This document shows positions 47,259 to 56,629 of a stretch of DNA of 64,000 nucleotides, in pieces. A program made the position numbers and the translations under genes. How positions within the stretch are numbered: the first letter of the stretch is position 1; every line of letters begins with the position of its first letter. Origin of the DNA: Bradyrhizobium sp. AZCC 1693 (GTDB taxonomy: Bacteria > Pseudomonadota > Alphaproteobacteria > Rhizobiales > Xanthobacteraceae); contig NZ_JAZHSD010000001.1 of NCBI RefSeq assembly GCF_036924745.1, positions 2,728,001-2,792,000 of the forward strand. The letters run 5' to 3'. Below the pieces are notes generated by a model. It ran no database searches. It was not told the origin of the DNA and saw only the letters and a program-made list of their open reading frames with translations.

Positions 47259-48175
47259 CGCGAAGGGGCCTTTTGCGGTGCCGTGGAGCCGTCGGAGGCG
47301 TTGCGCCACGACAATACACGATAAGGCTCCTCGCCGCTTTCGAGAAGCAGGACCACGACCTCGGCCGCGTCGCGCCGCCCGTCCGGCAGTTCGGTCTCGA
47401 CCGCTATCCGGTACGCCCTGGAGCCCGAGAGCGTCGCGCCCTCGCCGCCCGCCACCGCGATCAGCGACCGCGGGTCGAGCGCCGGATCGCCGCGCTGCGA
47501 CAGCAGCGACTGCAGGCTCTCCGGCGTGACGTTCGGCAGCGCCGCCAGCACCTGGGGCGCGGCGTCGAGCACGTTGACCTGGGCGACGTTGCTGAAGACG
47601 GTCACGAATGGCAGCATCTGCTCGACGATCGCGGGCGGAATCCCGCGCACCAGCCACAATTCCTCCGTTGCCGGAAACGGCGCATGCCGCGGCAAATAGG
47701 AAGAACCGGACGTGCGATAGAACGAATTTTCGGGGTCGTCGTTGCCGAGTTCGGTCGGCGTGCGCCAGGCGAGGATGCGGTCGGCATAGACCGCGGCGTC
47801 GGCCGGGCCCGCGCCGAGCCCGGCCATCAGGCCAGCGAGCAGGCTCTTCGGCGCCGTGTTCAGGTCGACGCGCGCAGCCTCGGAACGAAACGTCACGAAC
47901 ACCCGCCCTTGGCCGAGCCGGGCGTTGAAAGTTCCGCTGGTCGGCCGCGCCGCTTCGCTGCGGCCGGTGAGCTGGAACGCTGCCAGTTCGACCCCCGCCT
48001 GGACCAGCGCCTCGGTCCGGACCCGATCGGTGCTGCCGGCAACCACCACCGCCGTGTTGGTGACGTAGGTCAGATAGATCAGCACCAGCGCCGACAATGC
48101 CGCCAGAATCCACAGCACCGCGATGACGATGAAGCCTCGCGCGTTCGTTCGCGATGTCGGAGCGGATGGCATCAT
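47255..48175 (-). CDS. gspK: Type II secretion minor pseudopilin K
   Basis: 306 residues. 'ARGFIVIAVLWILAALSALVLIYL' near the N-terminus is the prepilin cleavage site and helix (GspK has a hydrophobic residue instead of the Thr-Leu of other pseudopilins). The large soluble domain includes the tandem helix-rich insert with 'DLNTAPKSLLAGLMAGLG' and 'VNVLDAAPQVLAALPNV'. It caps the pseudopilus with GspI and GspJ. Confidence 0.9.
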   Translation of the reverse strand: MMPSAPTSRTNARGFIVIAVLWILAALSALVLIYLTYVTNTAVVVAGSTDRVRTEALVQAGVELAAFQLTGRSEAARPTSGTFNARLGQGRVFVTFRSEAARVDLNTAPKSLLAGLMAGLGAGPADAAVYADRILAWRTPTELGNDDPENSFYRTSGSSYLPRHAPFPATEELWLVRGIPPAIVEQMLPFVTVFSNVAQVNVLDAAPQVLAALPNVTPESLQSLLSQRGDPALDPRSLIAVAGGEGATLSGSRAYRIAVETELPDGRRDAAEVVVLLLESGEEPYRVLSWRNASDGSTAPQKAPSR

Positions 48176-48179
48176 GTCG

Positions 48180-48899
48180 TCAGAGCTGCTCCTCTTTTTT
48201 CTCGGCGTCCGGCTTCGACCGCGCGGTCAGGCAGGCCGTCGCGCTCTTCGCCCGCGCGCATTCGGCCGGCGCGTTGATGTGGACGGTCGCCGCACCCGAG
48301 ACGGCAAGCACCTGCCCGGTCGTGCCGTCACGCACCGTCACGCGGATCATGCTGGGCAACTCCATCTTGTCGCGCCAGTTCGGCTGCCAGACCTGGTCGG
48401 CCCCGGCATAGGCAAAGCTCACCCGAAACGGCGCGCGGATCAGCACGACCTGGTCAGCAAAGCGGATCTGGCCGTCCGAGGCCATCGGCGCGAACGGCGC
48501 ACGCTCGCGCACCAGCGCCAGGCCCTGGTCGTCGGCCTTCTCGATCAGCCGGATGATTTCGAGGCCGGGGCGCGTGTTGGGTCCCACCGCCGTCCGCACG
48601 AAGGTGACCGACAATTCGGACCCCTCGAACAATGGCCGCTTGCTGTCGGCGCCTATCGGGATCATCTCGGCCACCGACAGGTCCGCTAGCGCGCGCTCCA
48701 GGCCGATCGCCAGTTTCTCGGCGCGCTGCACCCGCGCCATGCCCCGGTTCCAGTTCGGCAACCACTGCGCCGTCACCGTTGCGAGCGCGGCGAGGATCAC
48801 CGTCATCAAAAGCGTCGCCATCAGCACTTCGATCAGTGTGAAGCCGGCTTCACGGCCAGGGGCGGCTCGCCGCATAGCGCTCATTCGGCGGCGGATCAT
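48180..48899 (-). CDS. gspJ: Type II secretion minor pseudopilin J
   Basis: 239 residues. 'REAGFTLIEVLMATLLMTVILAAL' holds the Gly-Phe cleavage site and Glu5. The rest is the GspJ beta-rich domain ('RALADLSVAEMIPIGAD', 'SFAYAGADQVWQPNW'). It overlaps the gspI stop by four bases and is four bases before gspK. Confidence 0.88.
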   Translation of the reverse strand: MIRRRMSAMRRAAPGREAGFTLIEVLMATLLMTVILAALATVTAQWLPNWNRGMARVQRAEKLAIGLERALADLSVAEMIPIGADSKRPLFEGSELSVTFVRTAVGPNTRPGLEIIRLIEKADDQGLALVRERAPFAPMASDGQIRFADQVVLIRAPFRVSFAYAGADQVWQPNWRDKMELPSMIRVTVRDGTTGQVLAVSGAATVHINAPAECARAKSATACLTARSKPDAEKKEEQL

Positions 48900-49393
48900 T
48901 CGGCGACTTTGGGCACGAGGCGCACCGTGGTGACCTGGATCGCAGGCCCGCCCGGGGCCTGCACCCGCATGTTGACCGCAAGCGGGACGAAGCGCGCCTG
49001 CGGGCCCTCCATCGCCACAGCGTTCAGCGGCGCGACATCGACGCGCCAGCGGTGGCCGGCGAGTTCACCGGACTGGCGGCCGGGCTTTAAGGCATTGCGG
49101 GCGGGTAGAGCGGCAAACACCGTCTCCGCGGCGCCGGTCAGCGCCATCCGCTGGCCGATCGATTTGGTGCCCTTGACGGTGGTGCCGATCACGGCGCCGA
49201 TCGACGACAACACGGCCGCGATGATCGCCAGCGCCACCAGCGCCTCGATCAGCGTAAATCCTTGCGCGCGTTTTCGCGCGAAATTGGTGGCGGCTCGCGT
49301 GAAGAAGTCGCGTTCAAACAAGACAGTAGAGCCCGGTTCTGATGTCAGAACCGAACAGACTCGTTCAGCGTCAGAGCAGCTTTTGCGAGACAA
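48896..49393 (-). CDS. gspI: Type II secretion minor pseudopilin I
   Basis: 165 residues as drawn, with the prepilin site 'AQGFTLIEALVALAIIAAVLSSIGA' at about residue 44. That leader is too long for a type IV prepilin, so a later start such as the TTG at 49321 (141 residues) is likely. The soluble part ('VFAALPARNALKPGRQSGELAGHRWRV') is typical of GspI. The chosen start overlaps the gspH stop. Confidence 0.85.
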   Translation of the reverse strand: MSRKSCSDAERVCSVLTSEPGSTVLFERDFFTRAATNFARKRAQGFTLIEALVALAIIAAVLSSIGAVIGTTVKGTKSIGQRMALTGAAETVFAALPARNALKPGRQSGELAGHRWRVDVAPLNAVAMEGPQARFVPLAVNMRVQAPGGPAIQVTTVRLVPKVAE

Positions 49394-49886
49394 TGTCGAC
49401 GCCTCCGGTCAGCCAGTTGACGCGAACCTCGAATCCCACCCCCGGGCGCTTCAGCGCGATCGTGCCGCCGCACGACATCCCCGTCGGAAAGAAGTCGATC
49501 GAGCGGCCGGCACTGCGGTCTGCGCAGCGCGACGCCAGGATCGCGCCGAGCGAAACGTCGTTGGGCAGGCGGACGACACGGGAGGTCGCGCCGGAGCGGA
49601 TCGAGCGCGAGGCCGCATCGACCTGGGTCGCGACCTGGATTTGCCGGCGCAGCGCCGCGCTGCGGTCGGCCTTCAACAGCGCCGCGGTCTCGATCGCGTA
49701 AGCTTCGAGCTTCGCGCGGCTGGTCCCTCGCGGGATCGCGGGCAGGATGATACCGGCGAGCATGCCGATGATGGCGAGCACGCAGAGGATTTCGATCAAG
49801 GCGAAACCCGCTTCGCTCTTGGCGAAACCCGCCTCGCCGCTGGCCTGCTCAGCGCGTGCCGCTGGCGATATCAGCCGCTGTTCCAC
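49371..49886 (-). CDS. gspH: Type II secretion pseudopilin H
   Basis: About 171 residues from a GTG at 49886, which lies within the 3' end of gspG. The frame is open to 50030 but that stretch reads through gspG. The cleavage site 'EAGFALIEILCVLAIIGMLAGIIL' has Ala where Thr is usual. 'RVVRLPNDVSLGA' and 'FFPTGMSCGGTIAL' match the GspH C-terminal sheet. No ATG is available, so the start is uncertain. Confidence 0.82.
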   Translation of the reverse strand: MEQRLISPAARAEQASGEAGFAKSEAGFALIEILCVLAIIGMLAGIILPAIPRGTSRAKLEAYAIETAALLKADRSAALRRQIQVATQVDAASRSIRSGATSRVVRLPNDVSLGAILASRCADRSAGRSIDFFPTGMSCGGTIALKRPGVGFEVRVNWLTGGVDIVSQKLL

Positions 49887-50301
49887 TGCCGCCTTCCTGA
49901 CCGTCAGAGCCGAGGGAAATGATGTCGTAGGGCGCGCGCTCGCCGGGCGAGCGATAGACGTAGCTGTGGCCCCAGGGATCGTTGGGCACCACGCCGCCGC
50001 GCAAATAGGGACCGTTCCAGCCGGCCGCATTGTTGCTGCGCGTCAGCGCCGCCAGCCCTTCACTGCTATTCGGATAGCGCCCGAGATCGAGATAATAGAG
50101 ATCGAGCGCGCTGGAGAAACTCTCGATCTGGATCTTGGCGGCCTTCGCCTTGGACTCGCCGAGATAGTTCAGGACGCGCGGTCCGACCAGCGCCATGATC
50201 AGGCCGATGATGGTGATCACCACGAGGATTTCGACCAGCGTGAAACCGGCCTGCGACCTGCGCCTGCGTCTCACCGTCTTCCGTGTCAAATCTGGACGCA
50301 C
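49849..50301 (-). CDS. gspG: Type II secretion major pseudopilin G
   Basis: 150 residues from a GTG at 50301 preceded by AGGAG (50308-50312). An ATG at 50334 lacks such a site and overlaps gspF. The cleavage site is 'SQAGFTLVEILVVITIIGLIMALVGP'. 'DLYYLDLGRYPNSSEGLAAL', 'WNGPYLRGGVVPNDPWGHSYVYRSPG' and 'YDIISLGSDGQEGG' are the calcium-loop hallmarks of GspG. Confidence 0.93.
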   Translation of the reverse strand: MRPDLTRKTVRRRRRSQAGFTLVEILVVITIIGLIMALVGPRVLNYLGESKAKAAKIQIESFSSALDLYYLDLGRYPNSSEGLAALTRSNNAAGWNGPYLRGGVVPNDPWGHSYVYRSPGERAPYDIISLGSDGQEGGSGTAADIASGTR

Positions 50302-50307
50302 CAATAT

Positions 50308-50312
50308 CTCCT
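50308..50312 (-). promoter_or_regulatory. Ribosome binding site supporting the gspG GTG start
   Basis: AGGAG on the minus strand, six bases upstream of the GTG at 50301. Confidence 0.55.
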
Positions 50313-50323
50313 GAAAAAAATCT

Positions 50324-51535
50324 CTAACCCACAATCTGGCTGACGGACATCAGCGCGGTCATCACAGACACGATCAGACCGCCAACCACAATACTGATGA
50401 CGATGATCGCCGCAGGCCCTGCGATCGCCACCACGCGATCGAGCGTCCGCTGCAATTTCGATTCATAGAATTCGGCGACGCGCCCGGCCAGAACAGGCAA
50501 TTGCCCGGTTTCATCGCCGAGCCGTAGCATCCGGACCGCCATCGGCGGCAGCGCCTTGGTGTCGGCCAGCGCATCCGACAGCTTTGCGCCATGGCGGACA
50601 CGGTCGGCGGCGTCGCTCCATACCGCCGAGGAGCCGACCGACGACATCATGTCGACGAGAATGCGCAGCGTCGTCGTCAAATTGACCCCGCTGCCGAGCA
50701 GCAGCCCCAAATTCCGGCAGAACAGCGAGGTGCGGTAGAACTTCATCACCTCGCGAACGACGGGCAATCTTGCCGCCGCATTCATGAAACCGCGGCGAAC
50801 GCTCTCTTGGCGCAGCGAGAGCCAGGCGGTTGCGATCAGGGCCGCCGTGATCGCTAGCACCGCGTCGGAATGGGCGCGCAGGAACGTCGAGAAATTCAGG
50901 AAGCTGAGGATAAACGGATCGACCTTGGCGCCGAAATCCTGCAGCACGCTGGCGAATTGCGGCAGCACGAATGTGAGGAAGAACAACAGCACGCAAGCTG
51001 CCGCACCCAGCACAAACAGCGGATAGCGGATGGCATCACCAAGCCGGCGCTTCAGCGCCTCGGTGCGGGTCCGCTCATCGGCCAGCACTTCCAGCACCTG
51101 GTCGAGCGAGCCGGAGGCTTCGCCAACCCGGATCAGCGCCACATACATTGGCGGGAATAATCCCTCGTGCCGCGCCAGCGCTTCGGCAAAGCTCTCGCCT
51201 GCGACGACGCGCGACCTGATGTCGGCGACCACCGGGCGCAACCGGCCGAAATCGGGATCGGCGGCCAGCAGTTCGAGGCCATCATTGATCCGGGCACCGG
51301 CGCGCAGCAACAGCGCCAGATCGCGCGTGAACAGGGTTACGTCCTCGGGCTTGGGCTTGTTGAAGAGACTGAAGGCGCTGCGCGCCGAGCCACCTTCCTC
51401 CAGCGTGACGTTGTCGACCAGAACGAGGCCAAGACGCTCGATCCGCTGCGCAACTTCGCTGGCTGCGGCTGCGGCGATCGCGCCGGAGACCAGTTCGCCG
51501 TTGCCGTTGAGCGCGCGATATCGGTAATTCGGCAT
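50324..51535 (-). CDS. gspF: Type II secretion inner-membrane platform protein F
   Basis: 403 residues: N-terminal 'YRYRALNGNGELVSGAI', then two GspF domains with 'LFTRDLALLLRAGARINDGLELL' and 'FCRNLGLLLGSGVNLTTTLRIL', and three membrane helices (about 170-190, 220-245, 375-400). It is the polytopic platform that interacts with GspE and GspL. Spaced four bases from the gspE stop. Confidence 0.93.
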   Translation of the reverse strand: MPNYRYRALNGNGELVSGAIAAAAASEVAQRIERLGLVLVDNVTLEEGGSARSAFSLFNKPKPEDVTLFTRDLALLLRAGARINDGLELLAADPDFGRLRPVVADIRSRVVAGESFAEALARHEGLFPPMYVALIRVGEASGSLDQVLEVLADERTRTEALKRRLGDAIRYPLFVLGAAACVLLFFLTFVLPQFASVLQDFGAKVDPFILSFLNFSTFLRAHSDAVLAITAALIATAWLSLRQESVRRGFMNAAARLPVVREVMKFYRTSLFCRNLGLLLGSGVNLTTTLRILVDMMSSVGSSAVWSDAADRVRHGAKLSDALADTKALPPMAVRMLRLGDETGQLPVLAGRVAEFYESKLQRTLDRVVAIAGPAAIIVISIVVGGLIVSVMTALMSVSQIVG

Positions 51536-51539
51536 TGTC

Positions 51540-53228
51540 TCACCGAACCGTCGTGACGCGGAACACCTCGGGCACGGTGGTCATGCCGGCGCGGCATTTG
51601 GCCACCGCATCCGCCAGCATCGTGGTCATGCCGCGCTGCATCGCCGCGGCATCGACGGTGTGCGAATCCGTCTGCGGCCCGACCAGCTTGCGCACCTCAT
51701 CGCTCATTTCGAGGATCTCGAACACGCCGTTACGGCCGCGGTAGCCAGTGCCGCCGCAGCGCTCGCAGCCGCCGGCTTCATGAATCACCTCGCCGGCCCT
51801 GAAGCCGATCACGGCGAAACGGGGGTCGTTGTCGATATCGGCTGACGTGAGCTGGTGCGGCACCTTGCAGCGGTCGCAGAGCACCCGCACCAAGCGCTGC
51901 GCGACCACGGCCCGCAACGTGGATTTGAGCAGAAACCCTTCGATGCCGAGATCGATCAGGCGCGGCACGGCCGCAGCCGCAGTCTCGGTGTGCAGGGTCG
52001 TCAGCACCAGATGGCCCGTCAGCGCTGCATGGATGGCGATGTGCGCGGTCTCGGCGTCGCGGATTTCGCCGACCATGATCACATCTGGGTCCTGGCGGAC
52101 AAAGGAACGCATCGCCGACGCAAAGGTCAGGCCGATCGACGGCTTGACCTGCGACTGGTTGATTCCGGGAATTTCGTATTCGACCGGGTCCTCGATGGTG
52201 AGAATCTTGCGCGTCGGCTCGTTGAGGATCGACAGCATGGTCGCCAGCGTCGTGGTCTTGCCGCTGCCGGTCGGTCCCGTCACCACGATCATGCCATGCG
52301 GCAGCGCCAGAAGCCGCGTCATGATCGCCTCGTCGCGGGTCGAGAGGCCGAGCTTGCCCATCTCCAGCAGGCCGCGGTCGCGCGGCAACAAACGGATCAC
52401 GGCGCTCTCGCCGGCCTGCGTCGGCATGGTCGCGACGCGCACGTCGAGTTCGGCGCGGCTGGCGCGAATCCGCGCGGCGCCATCCTGCGGCAGGCGGCGC
52501 TCGGCGATGTTGAGGCCGGCCAGAATCTTTACGCGCGAGATCAGCGCTTGCGGCGGGATGCCGGTGGGCGACGGCATCGCGCGCAACAATCCGTCGACGC
52601 GCATGCGTACCACGAGCCCGGTGCGGAACGGCTCGATGTGGATGTCGCTGGCGCGGAGCTCGACCGCACGCTCCAGGAGGTCGTTGAGCGCGCGCACGAC
52701 CGGCGCGCCGCTGGCGAGATCGCGCAGGCTTTCGATATCGTCGTCGGATTGCTGGCTCGACGCCTTGGCGCCCTGCCCGGTTGCGGCATCGTCGGCCTCG
52801 ATGCGCTGGTCGAGCACGGTGGTGATGTCCTCGAAGGAGGCCACGGCCACTTCGACCGGTTCGCCGAACACGATTTCAGCGGCGCGAATGGCGGCGGTAT
52901 CGGAGGGATCGGCGACGGCAAGCCGGTAGCTTCCGTTCGGCGCGCGCACCGGAAAGATCGTGGACTCGCGCAGAAAGCGACGTGAAAATCCGTCGAGGCA
53001 TGGCACCGCCGCCAGAAGCTGCGGCAGGCCCAGCCGCACCACGCCCCAGTAGTCGGAAACCTCGTCGGCGAACTCGGCCGCCGAAAGATCGGTGGCTTCC
53101 CACAGCTCGCGAAGCGGGCGCGTCAAGGTTGAATTCGTTGGGGATTCGACACGGGCCCGCGCCCGCGCGGGCAAGGAATATTTTTCCAGAAGGTGCTGCC
53201 GGAAGGTCTCTGCGGACAGGTCTCGCAT
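51540..53228 (-). CDS. gspE: Type II secretion ATPase E
   Basis: 562 residues. An N-terminal domain binding GspL precedes the ATPase core with Walker A 'VTGPTGSGKTTTLATM' (about 315), the Asp box 'ILTIEDPVEYEIPG', Walker B 'DVIMVGEIRDAETA', and the His box 'GHLVLTTLHTETA'. A tetracysteine zinc motif is present as C-x2-C near 447 and C-x2-C near 487. It powers pseudopilus growth. First gene of the reverse operon, divergent from gspD. Confidence 0.95.
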   Translation of the reverse strand: MRDLSAETFRQHLLEKYSLPARARARVESPTNSTLTRPLRELWEATDLSAAEFADEVSDYWGVVRLGLPQLLAAVPCLDGFSRRFLRESTIFPVRAPNGSYRLAVADPSDTAAIRAAEIVFGEPVEVAVASFEDITTVLDQRIEADDAATGQGAKASSQQSDDDIESLRDLASGAPVVRALNDLLERAVELRASDIHIEPFRTGLVVRMRVDGLLRAMPSPTGIPPQALISRVKILAGLNIAERRLPQDGAARIRASRAELDVRVATMPTQAGESAVIRLLPRDRGLLEMGKLGLSTRDEAIMTRLLALPHGMIVVTGPTGSGKTTTLATMLSILNEPTRKILTIEDPVEYEIPGINQSQVKPSIGLTFASAMRSFVRQDPDVIMVGEIRDAETAHIAIHAALTGHLVLTTLHTETAAAAVPRLIDLGIEGFLLKSTLRAVVAQRLVRVLCDRCKVPHQLTSADIDNDPRFAVIGFRAGEVIHEAGGCERCGGTGYRGRNGVFEILEMSDEVRKLVGPQTDSHTVDAAAMQRGMTTMLADAVAKCRAGMTTVPEVFRVTTVR

Positions 53229-53297
53229 CGAATTCCCACCGCTAACCTTTGTTACCGGAAAACAACAGCTCTCACGTGTGACCTGAGGCCTTTGCCC

Positions 53298-53326
53298 TTG
53301 ACTTATTTAGTAGCAAAAACATAATT
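53298..53326 (+). promoter_or_regulatory. Sigma-70-like promoter for gspD
   Basis: TTGACT (53298-53303), a 17-base spacer, and ATAATT (53321-53326). Transcription would begin near 53333, which rules out the in-frame TTG at 53325 as a start codon for gspD. Confidence 0.5.
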
Positions 53327-53408
53327 GTGGCGCAAATTTTTGAATGTCCGGACCATGGGGGACCGGGCGGATTTTTCCAGTTCAACCTTTAGCTTTGGCA
53401 GGCGTATT

Positions 53409-55724
53409 TTGTTCAAAGTGGTCGATCCGCTTTCGCGCCTGCGCTCGGGATTGACCGGGACGCTCGCGTTGACGTTGTGCGCGTTTGTGCTGACGGCCTG
53501 CATCGTTACCGCCGACCAGTCGGTCGAGGGCAATCCAAAGGATCCCCGCGCCCAGGACATCGCCGACAAGATCAAGTCGATCGACCTGCTGCCGCGCCAG
53601 ACGGCGGAGACCGGCGCGAGCGGCATCAAGCAGCAGGGAGCCTCGCGTCCGGCGATCTATCTCAGCGACGGGACGACGCCGTCAGGCTCCGCGCTGATCG
53701 AGCGCGAGGGCGCCGCCGGCGGCGGCTACGACCTCAACTTCGAGAACACGCCCGTCGCAACCGTCGCAAAGGTCATACTGGGTGACGTATTGAACGTCGG
53801 CTACACCATCGATCCCCGCGTCCAGGGGACGGTGACGCTGGCCTCGGTTCGGCCGGTCGCGAAGGCCGACGCGCTGTATGTGCTGGAAAACGCGCTACGG
53901 ATGTCCGGCGTGGCGCTGGTGCGCGATCGCAGCGGATACCGCCTGATCCCGTCAGCGGAAGCCGGGCCCGGCGGCATCGACCGCACCGCTTCCGCGGAAG
54001 CCGGACAGGGCATCAGCGTGGTGCCGCTGCGCTACGTCTCCGCGCAGACCGTTTTCAGGCTGTTGGACGCGTTCGGCGTCAAGGCCTCGACCACCCGCCC
54101 GGACAATGGGCGCAATACCCTGATCATCACCGGCAGCGGCTCGGACCGCGCAGCCGCCATCGACACCATCCTGAGTTTCGACGCCGACTGGATGAAGGGC
54201 CAATCGGTCGGCATCTTCCCGGTGCGCAACTCCTCGCCGGAGCCGCTGATTGCCGAACTCGAAAAGATCATGGATTCCGGCGACGGCGGCCTCAGCCAGA
54301 ACGTGGTCAAGTTCCAATCGATCGGCCGGCTCAATTCCATTCTCGTGGTCAGCCAGAAACCGGAATATCTCAAGCGCGCCGGCACATGGATCGCGCGGCT
54401 CGACAAGTCAGATACCGAAGGCGTCAACCTGAAGGCCTATCCGCTGCGCTACGGCAATTCGAAACTGATCGTGGCGCTGCTCAATGACATGCTGCTTGGC
54501 CATGGCGTCAATAGTTCGCTCGATAGCGCCTCGAGCCAGATCTCGCCCGGCGCCGGCGTTTCGGTATCCTCGTCGGGCGGCGCGGTGGCCGCACTCAGCG
54601 GATTGCCGACGGTTGCGGCCGGTGCCGCCACACCAGTCACCGGCACGGGTACGCTCGCTGCCCGGCCCGCGCCGAACGCGAGCCAGGACAGTTTGCCCAG
54701 CGGTGCTGCGGTTGCCGGCACCAAATCGGCGGCCGGCGGCGGCGTTCTGCAGAACGTCCGCATCACCGCCGACGTCACCAACAATGCCGTGCTGGTCTAT
54801 GCGAATGCGGAATCGCAGCGCATCGTCGAGCAGACTATCCGCCAGATCGACCGGCCGCAGCGTCAGATCGCGATCGAGGCGACGATTGCCGAAGTGACGC
54901 TGAACGATCAGCTGAACTATGGCGTGCAATACTTCCTGGCGAGCAAGAAAGGCTCGATCTCGCAGACGATATCGGGCATCCAGGGCACCGGCACTACTGC
55001 GATCGAGCCAGCCAGCAACGCCGTCAACGCCGCCGCCGGCGCGCTCATCGGCCGCGCCCTGCCCGGCTTCAATCTTCTGATCGGCGCGGAAAATTCACCG
55101 CGCGTCATTCTTGACGCGCTGCATAACGTCACCAACGTCAAGGTTCTGTCCAACCCGTCGCTGGTCGTGCTCGACAACCAGCCGGCAACCCTGCAGGTCG
55201 GCGACCAGGTGCCGTTCTCGACCGGCACTGCCACCGTGCTGACCGCCAACAACACGGTGGTCAACACCATCGACTACAAGAACACCGGCATCATCCTGCG
55301 CGTGCTGCCGCGCGCCAATTCCAACGGCAACGTGGTGCTCGATATCGAGCAGGAGATCAGTAGCGTCGCCGCCGGAAGCGCCGGATCGCTAACGCCGACG
55401 ATCTCGCAGCGGCGGGTCAAGAGTTCGATCGCAGTGGCGAGCGGCCAGACCGTGCTGCTCGCCGGCCTGATTAGCGAGACTGAGAACAAGCAGCGGCAGG
55501 GAATTCCGATCCTGGATTCGATCCCCGGCGTCGGCGACGCGTTCTCGCACCAGACCAACACACGCGCGCGAACCGAGTTGATCCTGTTCATCCGCCCGAC
55601 CGTGGTCAAGGATGCCGTCGACGCCAGCGTCATCGCCGAGGAAATGCGCAGCAAGATGAACAGCCGCCTGGTCGGCACCAGCAACCCCGTCGTGGTGGTC
55701 GAGCCGCCGAGAGCGGCACGCTAG
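53409..55724 (+). CDS. gspD: Type II secretion secretin D, predicted lipoprotein
   Basis: About 771 residues from the TTG at 53409, preceded by GCAGG; GTG 53418 and ATG 53355 are alternatives. The N-terminus ends in a lipobox, 'LTLCAFVLTAC', with Cys near residue 31. N0-N3 domains follow ('YDLNFENTPVATVAKVILGDVLNVGYTIDP' begins N0; 'GIFPVRNSSPEPLIAELEKIM' is an N repeat), with a long Ser/Gly/Ala-rich linker near 380-450. The secretin core has 'VLSNPSLVVLDNQPATLQVGDQVPF' and 'GIPILDSIPGVGDAF', then 'ELILFIRPTVV'. It forms the outer-membrane channel. Confidence 0.93.
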   Translation: MFKVVDPLSRLRSGLTGTLALTLCAFVLTACIVTADQSVEGNPKDPRAQDIADKIKSIDLLPRQTAETGASGIKQQGASRPAIYLSDGTTPSGSALIEREGAAGGGYDLNFENTPVATVAKVILGDVLNVGYTIDPRVQGTVTLASVRPVAKADALYVLENALRMSGVALVRDRSGYRLIPSAEAGPGGIDRTASAEAGQGISVVPLRYVSAQTVFRLLDAFGVKASTTRPDNGRNTLIITGSGSDRAAAIDTILSFDADWMKGQSVGIFPVRNSSPEPLIAELEKIMDSGDGGLSQNVVKFQSIGRLNSILVVSQKPEYLKRAGTWIARLDKSDTEGVNLKAYPLRYGNSKLIVALLNDMLLGHGVNSSLDSASSQISPGAGVSVSSSGGAVAALSGLPTVAAGAATPVTGTGTLAARPAPNASQDSLPSGAAVAGTKSAAGGGVLQNVRITADVTNNAVLVYANAESQRIVEQTIRQIDRPQRQIAIEATIAEVTLNDQLNYGVQYFLASKKGSISQTISGIQGTGTTAIEPASNAVNAAAGALIGRALPGFNLLIGAENSPRVILDALHNVTNVKVLSNPSLVVLDNQPATLQVGDQVPFSTGTATVLTANNTVVNTIDYKNTGIILRVLPRANSNGNVVLDIEQEISSVAAGSAGSLTPTISQRRVKSSIAVASGQTVLLAGLISETENKQRQGIPILDSIPGVGDAFSHQTNTRARTELILFIRPTVVKDAVDASVIAEEMRSKMNSRLVGTSNPVVVVEPPRAAR

Positions 55725-55792
55725 TCACGCGGACTGCAAGCCGGCGAACCGTCAACTCGCCGCTGTTGCCATGGGAGTCGCAAGCCTCGCCG

Positions 55793-55822
55793 GCGCCCGG
55801 GACCGGATGGTTTGCCGGGCGC
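55793..55822 (+). other. Inverted repeat downstream of gspD
   Basis: Perfect 8-bp arms GCGCCCGG and CCGGGCGC with a 14-base loop, about 70 bases after the gspD stop. No T-run follows, so a terminator role is only possible. The rest of 55725-56004 shows no gene. Confidence 0.3.
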
Positions 55823-56004
55823 GTTCCTAGGGCCGTTCCTGGGGACGCTGATGCAGCCGACCGCAGCCAGCGACTTTTCCCCGCCGTTACATCATCCCCA
55901 GCAAACTGACGGGCGCCGCAACGGCAGCGGCGCTGTTGCGCGAGCGGACTATCGGAGCCGGCTGGGAAGCCGTGCTATGGGGCTATCGGCAAGGCTTGGC
56001 AGCC

Positions 56005-56502
56005 CTAGCGTTCAGGCGTCGGCGCCCATTCCAGCGCCCGCAGGCGGGCCTGCGCAATCTCGCCGCGCGTCATCTTGGTAGTGACGGCATCGCGGATGCG
56101 GGCGCGCGCTTCCCGCGCCTTGCGGGGCGCACCAGCGGTTGCGAGATTGAGCCACTTGCTGGCCTCGACGACGTCACGCGGCACGCCATGCCCGCGGTCG
56201 TAGAGCAGGCCAAGCGAATATTGCGCGCGGCCATCGCCCTGCTCCGCCGCGCGGCGATACCACATTGCGGCTTCCGTATAATTCTGCGGAACCCCGCGCC
56301 CGGTCTCGAACATGAAGCCCAAATATGTCTGCGCCGACAAATTGCCTCGCTCCGCCAGCGGAATGAATACCCGCGACGCTTGGACATAATTATCACGGTT
56401 GAAAGCGGTTACGCCCTGGCGGAGGGATTGCGCCTCGGAGGAACCATCTGCCGATAACAGCAATAAAGCAGCAACGGCGCCGATCACGTGGCGAAATTTC
56501 AC
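56005..56502 (-). CDS. Sel1-repeat (TPR-like) exported protein
   Basis: About 165 residues from a GTG at 56502. This start places a Sec signal ('HVIGAVAALLLLSADGSSEAQS') at the N-terminus; ATG codons at 56595-56601 would add a charged 33-residue leader. Two to three Sel1 repeats follow, with cores like 'AQTYLGFMFETGRGVPQNYTEAAMWYRRAAEQG' and 'AQYSLGLLYDRGHGVPRDVVEASKWL'. Such proteins are periplasmic adaptors. The partner is unknown. Confidence 0.75.
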   Translation of the reverse strand: MKFRHVIGAVAALLLLSADGSSEAQSLRQGVTAFNRDNYVQASRVFIPLAERGNLSAQTYLGFMFETGRGVPQNYTEAAMWYRRAAEQGDGRAQYSLGLLYDRGHGVPRDVVEASKWLNLATAGAPRKAREARARIRDAVTTKMTRGEIAQARLRALEWAPTPER

Positions 56503-56629
56503 AAGGACGCGGAACCATGCATACCGCGTCAGCGGTCGCGCTATCCGTCCGAAGTCACGACAATCCCGGGCGCAGCAATGCTCTTTGGAGTCCATCATCA
56601 TGAGAGCCTAAATGCACGCACCGCGAAAA

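Noticed and set aside
46203..48113. A 636-codon frame suggesting a GspL fusion
   Set aside because: The upstream half is an out-of-frame reading of gspK, which is intact in its own frame. GspL starts at 47258 with an ATGA overlap.
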